From assembly GCF_021018895.1 (NCBI RefSeq), contig NC_079364.1, positions 16,150,885 to 16,214,884 on the forward strand: a stretch of DNA of 64,000 nt, in the 5' to 3' direction. The position numbers and the translations under genes were made by a program. The stretch comes from Seriola aureovittata. Taxonomy: Eukaryota > Chordata > Actinopteri > Carangiformes > Carangidae. The notes beneath the pieces were generated by a model. That model had not been told where the DNA came from. It saw nothing but the letters and a program-made list of their open reading frames with translations, and did not search any database. This document shows positions 35,913-49,520 of the stretch, piece after piece (within the stretch, counting starts at the first letter, position 1; each line of letters starts with the position of its first letter).

Positions 35913-38900
35913 CAAAACAGGAAGAGGCATACGCACAGCCTGCACTTCTCTCCAATGCTTTGGCAAGATGTTATAGTGTGCCAGCCTTTTCTCTTCACTA
36001 CGACAAAGTGTGTGTGCATGTGTATGTGTGTGTCAGTGTGTGAACTACACTCGCAGATGCCAAGTCATGACTTCTCATTTGTTAATCCCCTGTTGCTCCT
36101 ATTACCCTCGTCTTTCCCTTTCCATCTTTGTGCTCTGTCACTCTGGATGACTGCCTGGCTGCAAAGCCCTTGCCCGCCTCAGCCAAATCTCTCTAACTTA
36201 GTCTCCCGAAGCCTGGCTTGACAACAGTTCCAAGTCTTCTCAAACCTCCACAATAAGTTCAGTGAACTCAAGGCAGATGGGAGTTCTCATGCTCTATATA
36301 AGAGTCCTATGTGCTATCAGCCAGTAATAAAACACTGACCGGACCAGAGACATACACAGGGTCACTGTGGGCAGAAATCACACACAAAGGAGAATTCTAG
36401 GATGCCACCCACCGCAAACCCATGGGACAGACCCTTCTCTGTTCAACTTCTCTCTTTCACTGGAATTCCCCTTTAAAATGTGCCAGCTTACACAGTGTAG
36501 CACGTACATGCATGTGCACATACAAACACGCACACAGACACACACCACATTTTAGAGACACAAGCGGGCCTGGAGTAAGGAGAGGGAGTTTGGAAGAGGA
36601 CAGTTGGAAGACATTTGGGGGTTGACGGCAGGGTATTCCTTTTGCCCCAGGCTGTATAGACAAGCCTGGCAGCCAATTAGTGCAAGCTGAAGCCACCCCC
36701 ACCACCCACCCCCCCTCACCCCTGCCCCTCTACTCAGCCTTGCCCTGGTCCTCTGAACTTGGTATGGTCAGGGCTGGAATGTTGAAGCAGGTCATGTTCA
36801 CATGCACATCAAAAGCGATTAAGTACAAGCCTCCTGGATTAAGATGAGTCTGTGGACCTTCACATCTTGGGCTAACCTCTTGAAAGCACTTGGCTTCCTC
36901 CTGCCACAACAGTATCCATGTTCGCTTTGGCCTGACACAGGCCCCTCCTTTGCTTGTGGAAGTAATACCAGATTACAGAGCAACTGTTGTTAAATGTTGA
37001 TATAATGTGTTTTTCTTGTTCTTTTTCCCCTCTCTTTGTTTGCACAGCTGTTCTTTAACAGCGGGACATCTCGCTGCGCTGCTCTTGTATGGCTTACTTT
37101 GTGCAAAATTGACATCTCATTTTAGTCTAATATATATGAAATACATATACAACTTGGCTGTGAGAGGGCGATAAAGCCTGTGGAATTGAACTGGTGGGTA
37201 TGCGTGGCACATTTTACACTGTTAGGGCTAACTGTTTTCCTTTCTTTTCCTTCTGCTCTTTTTCATAGCTAAACCCCAGCTGTGCATAATTTGGCAGACT
37301 CTTCCTCAATAGTACTGTGAGGGTTAACTAATCCTTCTGTGACTCAGGTATATGGGACATGTCCTGACAGGCGACTCACAACTCCAACACACAGTGCAGG
37401 GATTTGCACAGCCCACAAAAAAGGGGGATTTTCACCAGAGCAAGAAGAACTAAGAAAACAAAAGGAGAAGAGGAAAGATGAACACCTCCTTGACAACATT
37501 CTTTTCTTTGTTGAATCATAGTAGGTGAGGAAAAAAGAAACACCCATCAAAACACCCATTCATAAAACAAACCACCTTTTGGCGCTTGTGGTGAAAGGAG
37601 GAGCGGAACAGACTGGGAGACAGGTCCATGGGTACAGGTCAATGGACACAGCAAAGTTAGAAAGGATATACAGAGATGGTATACAGTGTATTAACTGAAA
37701 CCTGCGCTCTAACACTCTTACTCACCCACCCCCCCTCCTACATCCCTCCCTTTGTGTGTGTACATGTGAGGACCCAGCAGGCTGGAAGCTCTCCCAGGGC
37801 CCAGATGCTCTCTGTCAACACCGAGATTCCAGAGAGGAAGCAGGGCTTTACAGCAGCAAGCTGCACACACAGCCAGGACCTGCAAAGACCAGGAGCCAGG
37901 AGAGGACAACCTGCTCCACATAAACACAGACCTCCCTGTCTCCTGTCTGAGCCACTGGTTCTGCTTCCTGGCTCAGGATGGGCTTGGTTCAGAGCAACCT
38001 AGTAGCAGTGAAATCCTGGGTGTGGGGAATGAGCCACAGAGTTCCTCTTGCCGGGCTGGGCCCCCTCTCTGCCTGCCACCGTCAAGAGGTAAATAGCTAT
38101 TGGCTGCTCAATAAGTGGCTTCAGTGCGTTGGAGTGAGGGGCCTTTTTTCCCCCACACTCTCCCAGCCTTGACAAGCATGTATTGACAGAGCAGTTACAC
38201 ACTAACCCATTGGGGGAAATCCTCCACATTGTGCCCCAGGCAGCTGATAAATGGAACTCATACAGTACCTGTAAGCATGATCTCCTACGCATGGACACGC
38301 AAAAGTGCATCTGCGCGTACACACAGCTCAATACCACCATACTAATGCAGGCATAAGAGAGGAGAATAGGGACTTTATGATATATAATGCAATAAACCGA
38401 TAATACTGTGGAAAGGTAAAGAGAAGAAAGGGGGTTTACAGATAAGTGTAAAGTGGATTACGCCGTCTTGTGTCTCCGTTTCAGATATTGTGTCTTTCTA
38501 ACCTTACAAACAACAATTAAAATCCATGGGACTGTGGTGCCTCAGGTGGCTGCAGATTACAGGATGAAAATTAGAGTAAGGACAAAGCCGCACTATTTAC
38601 AATGGTGATCAAAATTCTCAAATAAAAATGTTTGAATTCAACTGATAATCAAGGACCTTGGAAGCAATTTTACAGACTTAAATATACAGAAGTAGAGAGG
38701 AAGGAAGTGAAAGAGACATGCAGAGAACACGAGACAAAAGTCTTGTGTGATTGCCCATGCCAGAAAAATTTGTCACTGTCAATCTTCTGTCATATGTGAA
38801 CCACCACAGTCCAGGGGAGGAGTCAGTGGTAGGGTAGGAGAGGAGGAGTCAGGGCCTGAGCCCCCAACACTGGGGGAAAGTGCTGTCCTGTCTTGTCCTC

Positions 38901-39939
38901 TCTCCCCTCCACCCCTTTTCATGTCTGATCCACTGCTGATAAATAGCTAGGGGTGCAGTACTCGCTTTCACTTTGTGATATGATGTCAGTAACCTTCATT
39001 GATCTGCGGGCGAGCAGGCAGGCCTTATCGCTGCCTCTCCCTTGTGATATACTGTGATCCAGGGCCCTGACTGCTTTTTAATACACTGCACTTTAGGTAA
39101 CGGTGTCGCAGGCTAACCACCCCTCCTACTAACACCTGAGGCTGTATTTTACAGCAGTGCTGTGATGGCCAGAGAGATTACACAGAAACTAACTCTGAGA
39201 GAGCCTGTCAGCAAAATGATAACACTGGCTAAAGTGGGACATGCCTAATCAGGCCGTCTGGTGCAACTTCACCTCCTGCGAAAATGTATGGAGCAGGCAA
39301 ATTTTGGAGATAAAAAATGTAAGAAATATGTATTGTAAAAAAGTTTAATAGTTTGGCATAAAACTCTCATCAGGTTCATCAGCCTCATGTTCTTAGTATC
39401 CGAAATCTATGACAGAGCCCCCCTATTCGGGAGCGTGCCTGTGTCAGAGGCACTACCTGTTCTGTATTTTTAAACCTAATCAAGCACCTGTGTCAGAACA
39501 TAGAGCTTGTGTTGACAGAGCACAGGGCTCTTAGCAGGGCTGAAATAGTGCTGACAGCCCCTTCCTCCCACCAGATTTATACATGCACTCACTCTGAGAC
39601 AACACCTGAGCCAATTGCTGGGAGTTGGGCCCATATCATGAGCACCCGTACACCAATGAAATGACCGTGAGTCTGCCCTCTAGGAACCCTGTGCTAAAAT
39701 GATGGTAGTGAACAGTTGTGAAACAGCTTTAAGTTTTAAGGTGAACATTTGGCAGTAATGGATCAGTCCTGTGGACCACTACTGTCAAATGGTGGCGCTA
39801 AAAACGGTTAAGACAAATGCAAGCAACATTAGCAAAAGGCAAAGTTATATGCAAGTATAACTATTTAACCTCTAATATACACACAGGCATACTCCAGATA
39901 ACCACCACCCCCATGTACACGGGTTGAGGAAGGCTGCAG

Positions 39940-40120
39940 ATAAAGGAGACTGGACGACTAGCGGGAGAATTATCCCAACTATTGATTTTAGCTGTCGGGT
40001 ATTACAGAAGGAAACAGCGGGTTTATCAGGCCAAGATCCCTCTGCACTTTCACTAACTAAACGAGTATTTTCCGGGCTTATCAGGCAAAAAGCCTATTAC
40101 TAATGGTCTCAGCCTCCCCC
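39940..40120. promoter_or_regulatory. Candidate enhancer block with repeated TTATCAGGC
   Basis: TTATCAGGC occurs at 40,023-40,031 and 40,078-40,086 in the same orientation, 55 bp apart, each with a GATA-type core (TTATC). Inference from composition only. Confidence 0.35.
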
Positions 40121-41389
40121 ACAACTAGACAAAGAGAAAGGTTGGCCACCATTATGTGGCCACCGGAAGGGTTAGGTTGCATGGCTCTTTTGGGGACCCC
40201 TAACACTTACACAGCACTTCACAAACCCAAAATGATGTCCATATATTCACTACCAATATAATAGTCCTCAGGGGTGCTGCACATTTTTCATATTTATGTA
40301 TTTTTACGGTTATCTGCTAATGGACTTGTGACCTCCTCAACCTCCATCTTCCTCTCTCGTTGTCTGTCTCTCTCTCTCTCTGGGTCAATGTCATTTCTAT
40401 GGCTTCTGTATATGAGGACTATAACCAGAGATAATGGGAAGTGCTATAATCCCTTAGAGGAGCCTAATACCGGCCTTAATCACAAGAAAAAAGTGTATGT
40501 TTTAATTACAGACTAAAAAGATCCAGACAGATACCTGTGAGGTACCTATCCCGGGATTCTTGGTGAGTGTCTTTCTTATCTGTGAAACCTGAGGAAAGCC
40601 CTGTTCTCAGTATGCATGCTACTCTGGTATTAGCTGGCATGAATTAAAAGTGCTCTCGTTATTTTAAAATGAAATTATACTCAGAGACATTTTGAATGTA
40701 TACCCATTTCCCAATATTAATAATGAAGAAGAGTAGAGACAGAGAAAATTTCCCTCAGCAATTACTGTGGAAATCCATATACTGATCAATGTGCAATCCC
40801 AAGGATTGTCTTAATACATATAAAATATAGACAACATTGCATGTGAGTATGAATGTGCATGAATTTATTGTGGCGTAAAATGACCTCAACAAGATGAGAA
40901 TATTATTGAAGAAATAAAAGCTGGGTGTAATGATTTACATATTTCATCACAGGCAGCAATGAAAGTAAGTGATTAAACACAAAGTGAGAAGGAGAGAGCG
41001 AGAGAAAGAGGGGGAGAGGGGGAATATTGACAAGACTGAACAAGACAAACTGCTAAACAGAATAAAATGATAAAGAAATAAAACTACTTCCCACTTGGGT
41101 CAGCCATACTAAAAGTCATCATGGAACAATAAGACATATTGGATAAATATGTCTTCCAGATGCTTTAAACCGTGTAAGTCTAAGCCAGTCTTTTTTCTAA
41201 CTAAAGATTACAAGAAAAGACTTCATCCATTATGTCAACACTAAAAGTCTTCACTGTCTCTTCGACAAGGAAGTGAGTCTAGAAGTGGTGGAGAGGGGCA
41301 CGGCAGTGAGATGGGGAGAGGACAGAGAATCGTGGCCAGACTTGGCACCCACGAAGGGGCAGTGCTCATCTGCCCACCGGCCTGCCTTT

Positions 41390-41580
41390 ATGTCTCCAAG
41401 TCAGCCCTGTAATTTGCTTGGGGCGGAGATAAATCTTATCTCGGAGACCTGATTAAGTTTTTAATTTACACTCCAATCAATAGACCAAGTCTATTGGCAA
41501 TGTGTCTAAAACTCTATTTACCAAAGGATTCCCTGCTATCAATTGATCAAGGACCCGGCAGCCATAAATTATGGGAACAT
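41390..41580. promoter_or_regulatory. Candidate intronic enhancer with four perfect dyads
   Basis: Repeat-free block containing GAGATAA-ATC-TTATCTC (41,426-41,442; paired GATA sites), CAATAGAC-CAA-GTCTATTG (41,478-41,496), ATCAATTGAT (41,538-41,547) and CCATAA-A-TTATGG (41,562-41,574). Composition and motif density fit a conserved non-coding element of a developmental gene. This is inference; no alignment was made. Confidence 0.4.
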
Positions 41581-43399
41581 GTGTGTGTGTGTGAGAGAGA
41601 GAGGGAGACAAGAGAGAAAGGGTGAGAAAGTAGTGTAGGAGAGAGAAAGTGCAACAGCCAGGTCGTATGCGAGTGATTTTAGGATAGAAAAGAGATACAA
41701 GCTATAGCCATACCCACATACATTTACTTGAGACTGGTGCGTGTGACCTGAGAGCAACATAAACACACATTGGAAGCTCTGCTAAACATGCTTCAACAAT
41801 ATTCACCTCAACAGCTGATAAGCCAGCTGTTGGTATTTTATCTGTACAGCCAAGTCTACCTACATCAACAGGGAGAAGTAGGATGTAAATGAGCGGCAAC
41901 ATCAATGCAAAATGCCAAACTCGTTCACTCCCACATGACTTTCCAAAGATTCACACCCAGAGTGCCCATGCTAAATATCTGGACAAGTGAGACCTCCCAC
42001 TTCCGGCCCTTTCTGCATGAGCGCTATTATCTGTTTACAGTGCCTACTTTCCCAACGGAACTGTTAAAAAGGAATCTGCTGGGGTCTGGGTTCCCCACAC
42101 AGAACTCTTACATACAGTTCCTAAGCCATGCTCCATGGCATCCTGCCTGGGAAACTGAGGGAAGGATTGTTCAGGCACCCATTGACACTGCTATGACATC
42201 CAGGAAACAGCTATTTTCTGTCGGCTATTTTCAGCAGTTCAGATGTTTGTTTAGGATTAAAAAAGATGGAAGGATTAGCCATGCAGCTCTGATTCATCAG
42301 AACTGTAAAAGGTACAATTAATCTTAACTGAGACCATCTTCACCTGATTATTGTGTCTAGTTCTGGACAAAGGCATTACCATTGTGGTCCAGAGTAAATG
42401 GGCACAGATACAGTTCAGACTCCTCTCCGCTGCTCCCCTGCAGAGGAAGTGAAGGGGAGGGAAAGGAGGGCAGCGTTATCACTGTGGAGAAAGTGTCGTC
42501 ATGGCGGTTCTGCTCTGACCCTGCTGACTTGCCGATTCCTTAACATGAGATCATTTTGGACAGCTGACCTCAATATCATTGCGCTCTGAGGACGAAACAG
42601 ATCCAATGAAGCTTCTTATTCCCCCCACCCTGCCTACAAAACATAAGCGGGACACATATTTAAACAGCCATATACAAAAGTCTCCTTTTTATTCCTGCAC
42701 CACCTTTAAGAAGAATTAGAGGAATTAACAGAAATAAAGTAAACAAGTCAGTTTCCTCTCTCCTCATCATTTCCACAGAGACGTAAATAAATTGTTAAGT
42801 TTGCCTTCCCAACGTCAGGACATTCTTAAAAACATTTGAATTTAATTTTGCTGTGTGTCTTAAGTTTCCCTCTCTTACACTGCTGATGTCTGACAAAACA
42901 AATAATACAGCGTTTATTGTAAAATGGAAGAAAACTATTCCCCCAGCCTCTCAACAGGTCAGCCAAACTAGCACTGCATGTTTTCCACCCAGTACTTAAA
43001 ATTACAACATGCAAAAATAAGGTAGAAAAATATTGTTGTAACAAATGTTTGGGAGGATGTTATGCTCTACTTTGTCATTAGTGGAGAAGCTGTCTGGTAG
43101 AATCAGGCATAAACATGTGTCAGAATTACATGTAATTATAGTTGAAAAACTTCCGCATGGGAGTATGAATCACCTCTGCAGCTGGTTGGCGTGGCAGGAG
43201 AGAAGACAGTAGCCTGCTATCCTCACCTTCATAACTGCACTGGGGGAGGGGAGCAGAACATGGGAGACATGCAGACTAAAGGAGATAGACAGGCTCATAC
43301 TGTGTCAGAGAGACCAACTTGCTGGTCCTCTGCTGGATTATCTAAAGAGCCACCGACGGATATGTGTAATCAGCCCCATCCCCGTGTTTCTCTCTCTCA

Positions 43400-43700
43400 C
43401 TCTCTGCCTCCCTGGCTAATGTCTCCGCCTGATTCGATTGAGGCAATTAGGCAGTAATCTATAGAGCTAGGGAGTGATGGAAACATTTCCCACTGTCCTC
43501 CTCATGTTTCTCAGAGCTGCTATAATTAGCTAACTTTGTTTCTCATTAAACATCAGAGCAGTATTTACATACCCAGATCCAATTTGGCTCTGTAGCGCCC
43601 ATTCCTTTAAAACTGTCTTGAAACCCTGAAACATGTCTGTAAACAAAGGAATGGGGGAGCTGTAATCTGCAGTTCTTTCAATCAAACATTTATATCTCAT
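43400..43700. promoter_or_regulatory. Candidate conserved element
   Basis: Contains CTATAATTAGCTAAC, GATTCGATTGAGGCAATTAGG and TGTAAACAAAGG (forkhead-like TGTAAACA). Inference from composition only. Confidence 0.3.
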
Positions 43701-45002
43701 ATTGGTCAGACAGAATGTACCTAGAATGCACAGATAAAAACAATGTCAGAGTATGTGTACATAACAGGGTGGATGATCATTCCAGAGCAGTTTGCTGTTC
43801 CAGATGTTAATGAATGCTAGGATGGCCTGTTATGGTATGAAGTTTGATTTTAAAATATATCCTTCAATCCCTAGTTTCAATGAGCCATCATGGGAACTGG
43901 GATGGTAGGCTCACTTTTATTCCCCTATGGCTCATATTCAGTTTAAATTGTTTTTGCAGGGAACAAGAAAAAATGTTATCACACAGAATGGTGGGGAGGA
44001 CCATTAAACTGAAAAGCACATGGACAGATCTTGACTGTCTCGTTTAAAAAACTATGAAACAAAGTTTTAATACTCTGTAACTCTGGACATAATTATAATA
44101 TATCTGATACATCTCAAAACTTTTTGTCTCATCTGTTAGACTGCAGGTGTTAAAAGTTTGTTAATTAGTGGTAGTGAACTTTGCTTGAATTATGTCTGCT
44201 CATTTTTTTATTATTCATTTATTTTTTTATTATTCACTCCCATTAATTTCCAAACACCATAGAAAACTGCTATTATCAGGCAGTAAAACATTTTCTACAT
44301 TTTAAAGTTCTGTTTAGAATTTCATATTCGCACATTTAGTAAAGGCTGACAGAAAAGACATTCATTTTATTTTCTGCTAATATAATTTGCACTTGTTTCC
44401 TCTAAAATAAGGTCTAACCAGTAGATAATGTTCCCTCTGTTGTGTTAGGCCTTGCAGAGCAAAATAGACACAACAGTCAGTGAAATTAAACAGAAAGTAA
44501 AGTGGAATTTTACACAGTTAAGGTTTTGAATTTGAACTCTTTTGACTTTTCTTTAATATTTCTACAATGGAGATTAAATTAAAAAAAAAACAAAACAGGA
44601 ACTAATCATAAAGTCATAAAAGCAGTGGGGAAAAAAAATCTACAATGACACTCGACAGTAAGGGAAAGCAGGACACCATCAAAACCTTTATTCATGCTGA
44701 ACTGCCCAATAATCTGTTTCGGCGCTCTACAAAACAGCCTGTTGAGCTGAACAACAGAGGTCAGAGGAAGAGACAGAGAATCCCAAAAGAGTGGAAATCT
44801 CTTTATAGCTACTTGGGCCTGTAGCAGCTCTAGACACAACCCAGAGTTGTACAGCAATTGTAAACTTTTCTGTTGATATGCAAAGCAGCATGGATCATTT
44901 CATGTCCCCATAGTAACACTGCCTGTGCTTTGCAAAAATGTAATGATTAATCATGGTTTTGATAACAGTGGACAAAATCATTGTTCCAACATTAACAGAA
45001 TT

Positions 45003-45003
<1 letters not shown>

Positions 45004-45070
<67 letters not shown>

Positions 45071-45093
45071 TGTGTCTGTGTGTGTGTGTGTGT
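45004..45093. repeat. GT microsatellite
   Basis: About 90 nt of GT, with two interruptions near 45,069 and 45,076. Confidence 0.97.
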
Positions 45094-47658
45094 ATCATAC
45101 AGACACATGATCACTGAATGTGGAGCCCTAGTGGTTATCACAGACATTGCAGCTAGGTACAAAGCTAACTGCCCTGTCAAAGCTAACTGCACAGCCCTGT
45201 CTGTGTAGATTTCTGTAACACACTGGAAAAAGTTTGAATGGACACATCTACCTTAAAGGTAGCAAACTCATGCTGTTGAACATGTTACATTAATTTACTA
45301 CTTCTGTGGCTGTGGAACTCTACCATGAAAAGTTCAATATGTTCATATTCAAACTGCCTTTTATCCCTGCCATTAACAAATGACTAGTCAGGGACTTTAG
45401 TAAGGTAATGACTTAATGTAAACTATACAATGCAACCATAAAATATTAGTTTTGCTTGGATTTTCTTTTCATATGAAGTCCTTTATGATGCAATGTGAGT
45501 GGGATATACACTTCTTTATTGGAATCCAGCACAAACAGATTACACGGGCTGAATTCTGAGAGGTCTAACAATCCAAAAGCTTTAATAGCTTAATGTTAGG
45601 ATGTGACTGAAGCACACAGAAATCCAATCTATTCCTTTGCTTGTCCATAGTATGGTGTAGCGTGAATACATATGCAGGAGTACAGCCAGGACTGAGGAGA
45701 AGGGTAATTCAATCAGCGGCACTCAAGGCTGACACAGATTCACTTTGTCAGTTGTGCTTTACCAGTAATTCATCTTTCTGAAAACAGACACTATCCCAAC
45801 AATAATTTCTTTCAACTCCAATACCTAGCGAAGGGGTGGGTGAAAATTTAATAACAGGTTTTCATTGGCTAACACCACAATGTCTTCAGATCTCATCCTA
45901 TAAAGAGTGAGTTTCCTTTTCCTGATGTCGCTAAAAAAGTAGGAACTATTCATGTAGAATGTCCAAGAGTGAGAATTCCAGTATTTATGCCTTAACTCAC
46001 AAGTGACCACACTTTTAAGTAGACTGTATGAACACACAAATGTGTTTGACTGTTAGTGGAATGCATAAGTAAACAGTGTTGAGGAGTAGAGATGTGTGTA
46101 GGGGTCCAGATGGGCAGGCAGGAACGCCTGTCCTGGGAAAGGGCTGTCCCAAACCCATGCACCCCTTTTCAGTGTGCAGGACTGCAGCTAGGCTGGCCTG
46201 AGCAGCAGAGGGTTAACTGCACTGCCCAGTCACAAGCGTGAAGTGAAACAATGAAATAATGGCAGCGAGTGAACGCTCAAAGGCAGGGGGCAGGGTGGGT
46301 GTGCGAGGGTGGGGGCTCGCCATAGGCTCCTGCAGATGTTGCCGGGCTTCGGCGGGTCACACAATCACACGTATTAGCATTCCTGATAGAGGGAGCCCGG
46401 ATTAAGGAGCTGAATGCCTTTCTCAACTCTGTCAGAGTTTGAGCATGCTGGAGAAGCAGAGCAGAGGGAGAGAAATCCCAGACATGTGGCGAGGAAAGGT
46501 GGAGACAAGAGTATAGGAGAAGAAAAGCGCCCTCAGACAGTGTTGAGGAAGGCCTAGGTCACAGAAAGAGAAGGCACAATGTTGAAGGCAGGGGAGAAGA
46601 GGAGAGAAAGGCAAATGCAGAGTAAGATTGACAGACAAATTGCGCCAAATTGACTAAAACAGCTAATGAAAGAGTTTAACAAACAGACAATAAAGAGAAA
46701 TCAAGCATGTGATAATTTAATGGTTTTGTGAGGGTGGCAGAGGGAGTGTATATGTGAAACGAAGATTTCTTTTTGTGGCTGAATGAGTGAATGAGCATAG
46801 ACAAATGGCTTTCTTTCTTCTTTGTATGTCTGAGTGAGTGAGGGAGAGTGAGAGAGAGAGAGAGAGAGCAGAGACAAAAGCTTTTCTGAGTGTATGTGTG
46901 CTGTCCTGTCCTTTTTTCCCCAGGACAGAGGTCTGGAGAGGCCTCATATTTCTGGCTGCTGTCAGGCCGGGGTGAGAAGCAGAGACAGCAAGGGGCAGCT
47001 GTTTTCTATGAGGTACCCTGACTCCCTCACACACGGCCTTTGATCAAGCCTGGCTTCCTTGGCCAGCCAAGTTTCCCCCCTGTGTATGTATATATGAGTG
47101 TGTGTCAGGGTATATGTATGTCAGAGGGGGAGCACATGAAAGTGGGGGTGTAATTGGCGTAGTAAGTAGGCACAAGTGGTGGCAAACCGTGGAACAAACG
47201 GTGAAACAGTGAAGTGGTAAAATGAAGTGACGCAACACTAAACCTGTGCTTTTGCTCTCTTCCTCTCTCTTTGTTTTAGCACACGACAAATAATTTCACA
47301 GGAATGCAGCAGGGCCAGTTTGATACGGTTGTGTATTCAGCAGGGATTTCAGAATATTGTATGGGACAAGCGAATAGTAAGACATGCTATCACACACACA
47401 TCGAGAAACACTCACTATTCTACAAATGCAGTTTTCCTTTATAATAAAGGAGGTTACTGCTGCAGCTGATTTTTGATGGGCAAGGGATAAAAGCAGAATT
47501 ACAGCAAATTTCAAAACTACAACTAATGCAGGTGCCCAGGCTTTTACGCCAGACCTTTAAAAAACAGGAGCAATCCGGCCTGTCTCTGCCCAAACCACTT
47601 GATCACAAGACCAGATGATGCCATGAGGTCACAGACACCAAGCAATTCTAAAGTGTTT

Positions 47659-47659
<1 letters not shown>

Positions 47660-47702
<43 letters not shown>
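47660..47702. repeat. CT microsatellite
   Basis: About 21 uninterrupted CT units running into short CA repeats. Confidence 0.97.
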
Positions 47703-47709
<7 letters not shown>

Positions 47710-48109
47710 CTCACACACACATAAAGCATGTTTACCAATTTATTTGAGTTTTCTCACTTGCAATATTCATAATATTGTTCTTTAATTATGAAACACTATA
47801 TTCACACCTTTTAACACAGGGACAAATAATAACAATATTTTGTTGGCAACAACAGGAAGAGGAAAAAGAAAATTATTTCATATTTCTATATAATAGGAAA
47901 AAAATAGGGCTTAGTATGCAGGCTTTATTGCACTATGGTTTTGTCTAACAGTAGGCATATCTTTATACAGGAGCCTATACGGTTTGAAAATTTTCAGTGC
48001 ATCCTGCTGTCATTGTCCTTAGATCCCTGACAACAAAGAAACAAAACAGGCAGCGACACCGAAAGCACATAAAAACCTTCATATTTGACAGTTAAGGGAG
48101 GTGTACCTT

Positions 48110-48240
48110 TGTCCCCAGCCAATGACTATCAGTGACTCTACAAGTTAATATTTGCTTCTGCCTGCTCATAAATTTGCATTGCATTAGAACCTGACCTAAA
48201 TGCATTTTTATCACCCAAAGTAATTAGCTGAGCATTAGTT
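48110..48240. promoter_or_regulatory. Candidate conserved element with octamer sites
   Basis: Contains ATTTGCAT (48,172-48,179), the palindrome AAATGCATTT (48,198-48,207) and AAGTAATTAGCTGAGC. Inference from composition only. Confidence 0.3.
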
Positions 48241-49483
48241 GTAGGAGAGAGCGAGTACTATGAGGCTGAATCCTTCCTGAATGGGTGGTGGCTAGACAAG
48301 AGCTCCAGGAGGGATGGCTACAGAGTAAAGCTGAGCTGGGCCACCAGATGAAAGAGGAAGTAAACAGGGCCAGAGTGCTGCCTCTTTAATCTACTACATT
48401 AACTCCAGCACCACAAGGGGAGGAGCCAGCATGCAGGCAAACGGCACAGACACACAAAAGGGGAGTGTCAATGAGGGGGTAATAAGGAAAGACAATGAGT
48501 AAACAAGCAGGGGAAGTCCAGGCCTGGCGTGCTAGAAACTCCCTGCTTCTCACTGCCTGGGACACACAAAAGCCCTGTTGTAATTAGCCACCCCAATAGG
48601 TTGTTTAGCATTTGCATATAAATGCCCTCACAGGCAAACACTAAACAGGCTGACACAAGCCATGCCCAAAACAGACGTTCGCCACACCTCTACCCCTCCA
48701 GGAGGTCTCAGGGGTCCACTTATGCCGGGGTACCACCCCCTCCCTTCGCCTTGTGCTTGTACCCACTACAGGCAAGCTGGCATCCATTACACAAAATGCG
48801 GACAGCACACCATAGCGGGTGTACTCAGTTCTTGTTTCTAGAGAGATTGTGAAACAGTGTAGCCAGGCTTCCTGTTGAAGGCCCACACAGCCATCTGTCA
48901 TGCGAAAGTACATTTTGCCCTGACCACAGGGCTGGAGCTCAACGAGACAAAGGGTGCAGGTGTCAGTCTGCTGTTTTCTTAAACAGAAATTCTATGTGGA
49001 AGACAGGAAAGAACTACCATGTACCATATACCAATCACACATCCATGCATCCATCTGCACATGTGCATGAACACACACAGACCTGTGTCGAGGAAACCAG
49101 GGGTCTACAGAGTGAGAAATGAGTGTTCTATCTTGATGAGGGTCAAAACATGCAGGCTTGTTTAATGTACCCTGTCTGACAGAAAAAAAGAGAAGTGTTA
49201 TTGTTATCGCAGGGTAAACCCAGCTGGTAGATTAGAGACAGTGGCAGGCTACATTTAAACAAAGTTTAACAACAGTCAATAGCAAACATCCAATCACTTT
49301 TATATTTTCTGCACTCTGAAGTTTTCATGCATTATTGTTATATAGAATGTTTTAATGGGACCTGTGTTCAACACTTCCCCTTATGCCTACTGCTGTTTTG
49401 ATAATGGCGACTCATGAAAAACACACACAAAAAACAACACAAAAACTATAGAAAGGAAGGAAGTGATGAGACTGGTGTCTGTG

Positions 49484-49520
49484 CCCTCCCTCCCTCCCCC
49501 CCTCCCCCCTCCCCCCTCCC
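49484..49520 (-). other. G-quadruplex-capable run on the transcribed-sense strand
   Basis: The plus strand is C-rich with single T spacers, so the zfhx3 pre-mRNA would carry several runs of three or more G separated by single A. Confidence 0.7.

Larger units (their letters stand above)
29001..45000 (-). other. zfhx3: zfhx3 intron 1, middle: non-coding
   Basis: No coding exon recognised. It has candidate regulatory blocks at 29.82-30.27, 32.64-32.75, 36.80-36.98, 38.98-39.12, 39.94-40.12, 41.39-41.58 and 43.40-43.70 kb, GT/CA tracts at 30.93 and 35.84 kb, and otherwise unique AT-rich sequence. Confidence 0.75.

Noticed and set aside
41905..42321. 138-codon plus-strand ORF
   Set aside because: No recognisable domain, no splice or promoter context, and a length reachable by chance in a 64-kb window.
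44200..44240. Duplicated TTTTTTTATTATTCA
   Set aside because: Low-complexity AT slippage, not a structured repeat.
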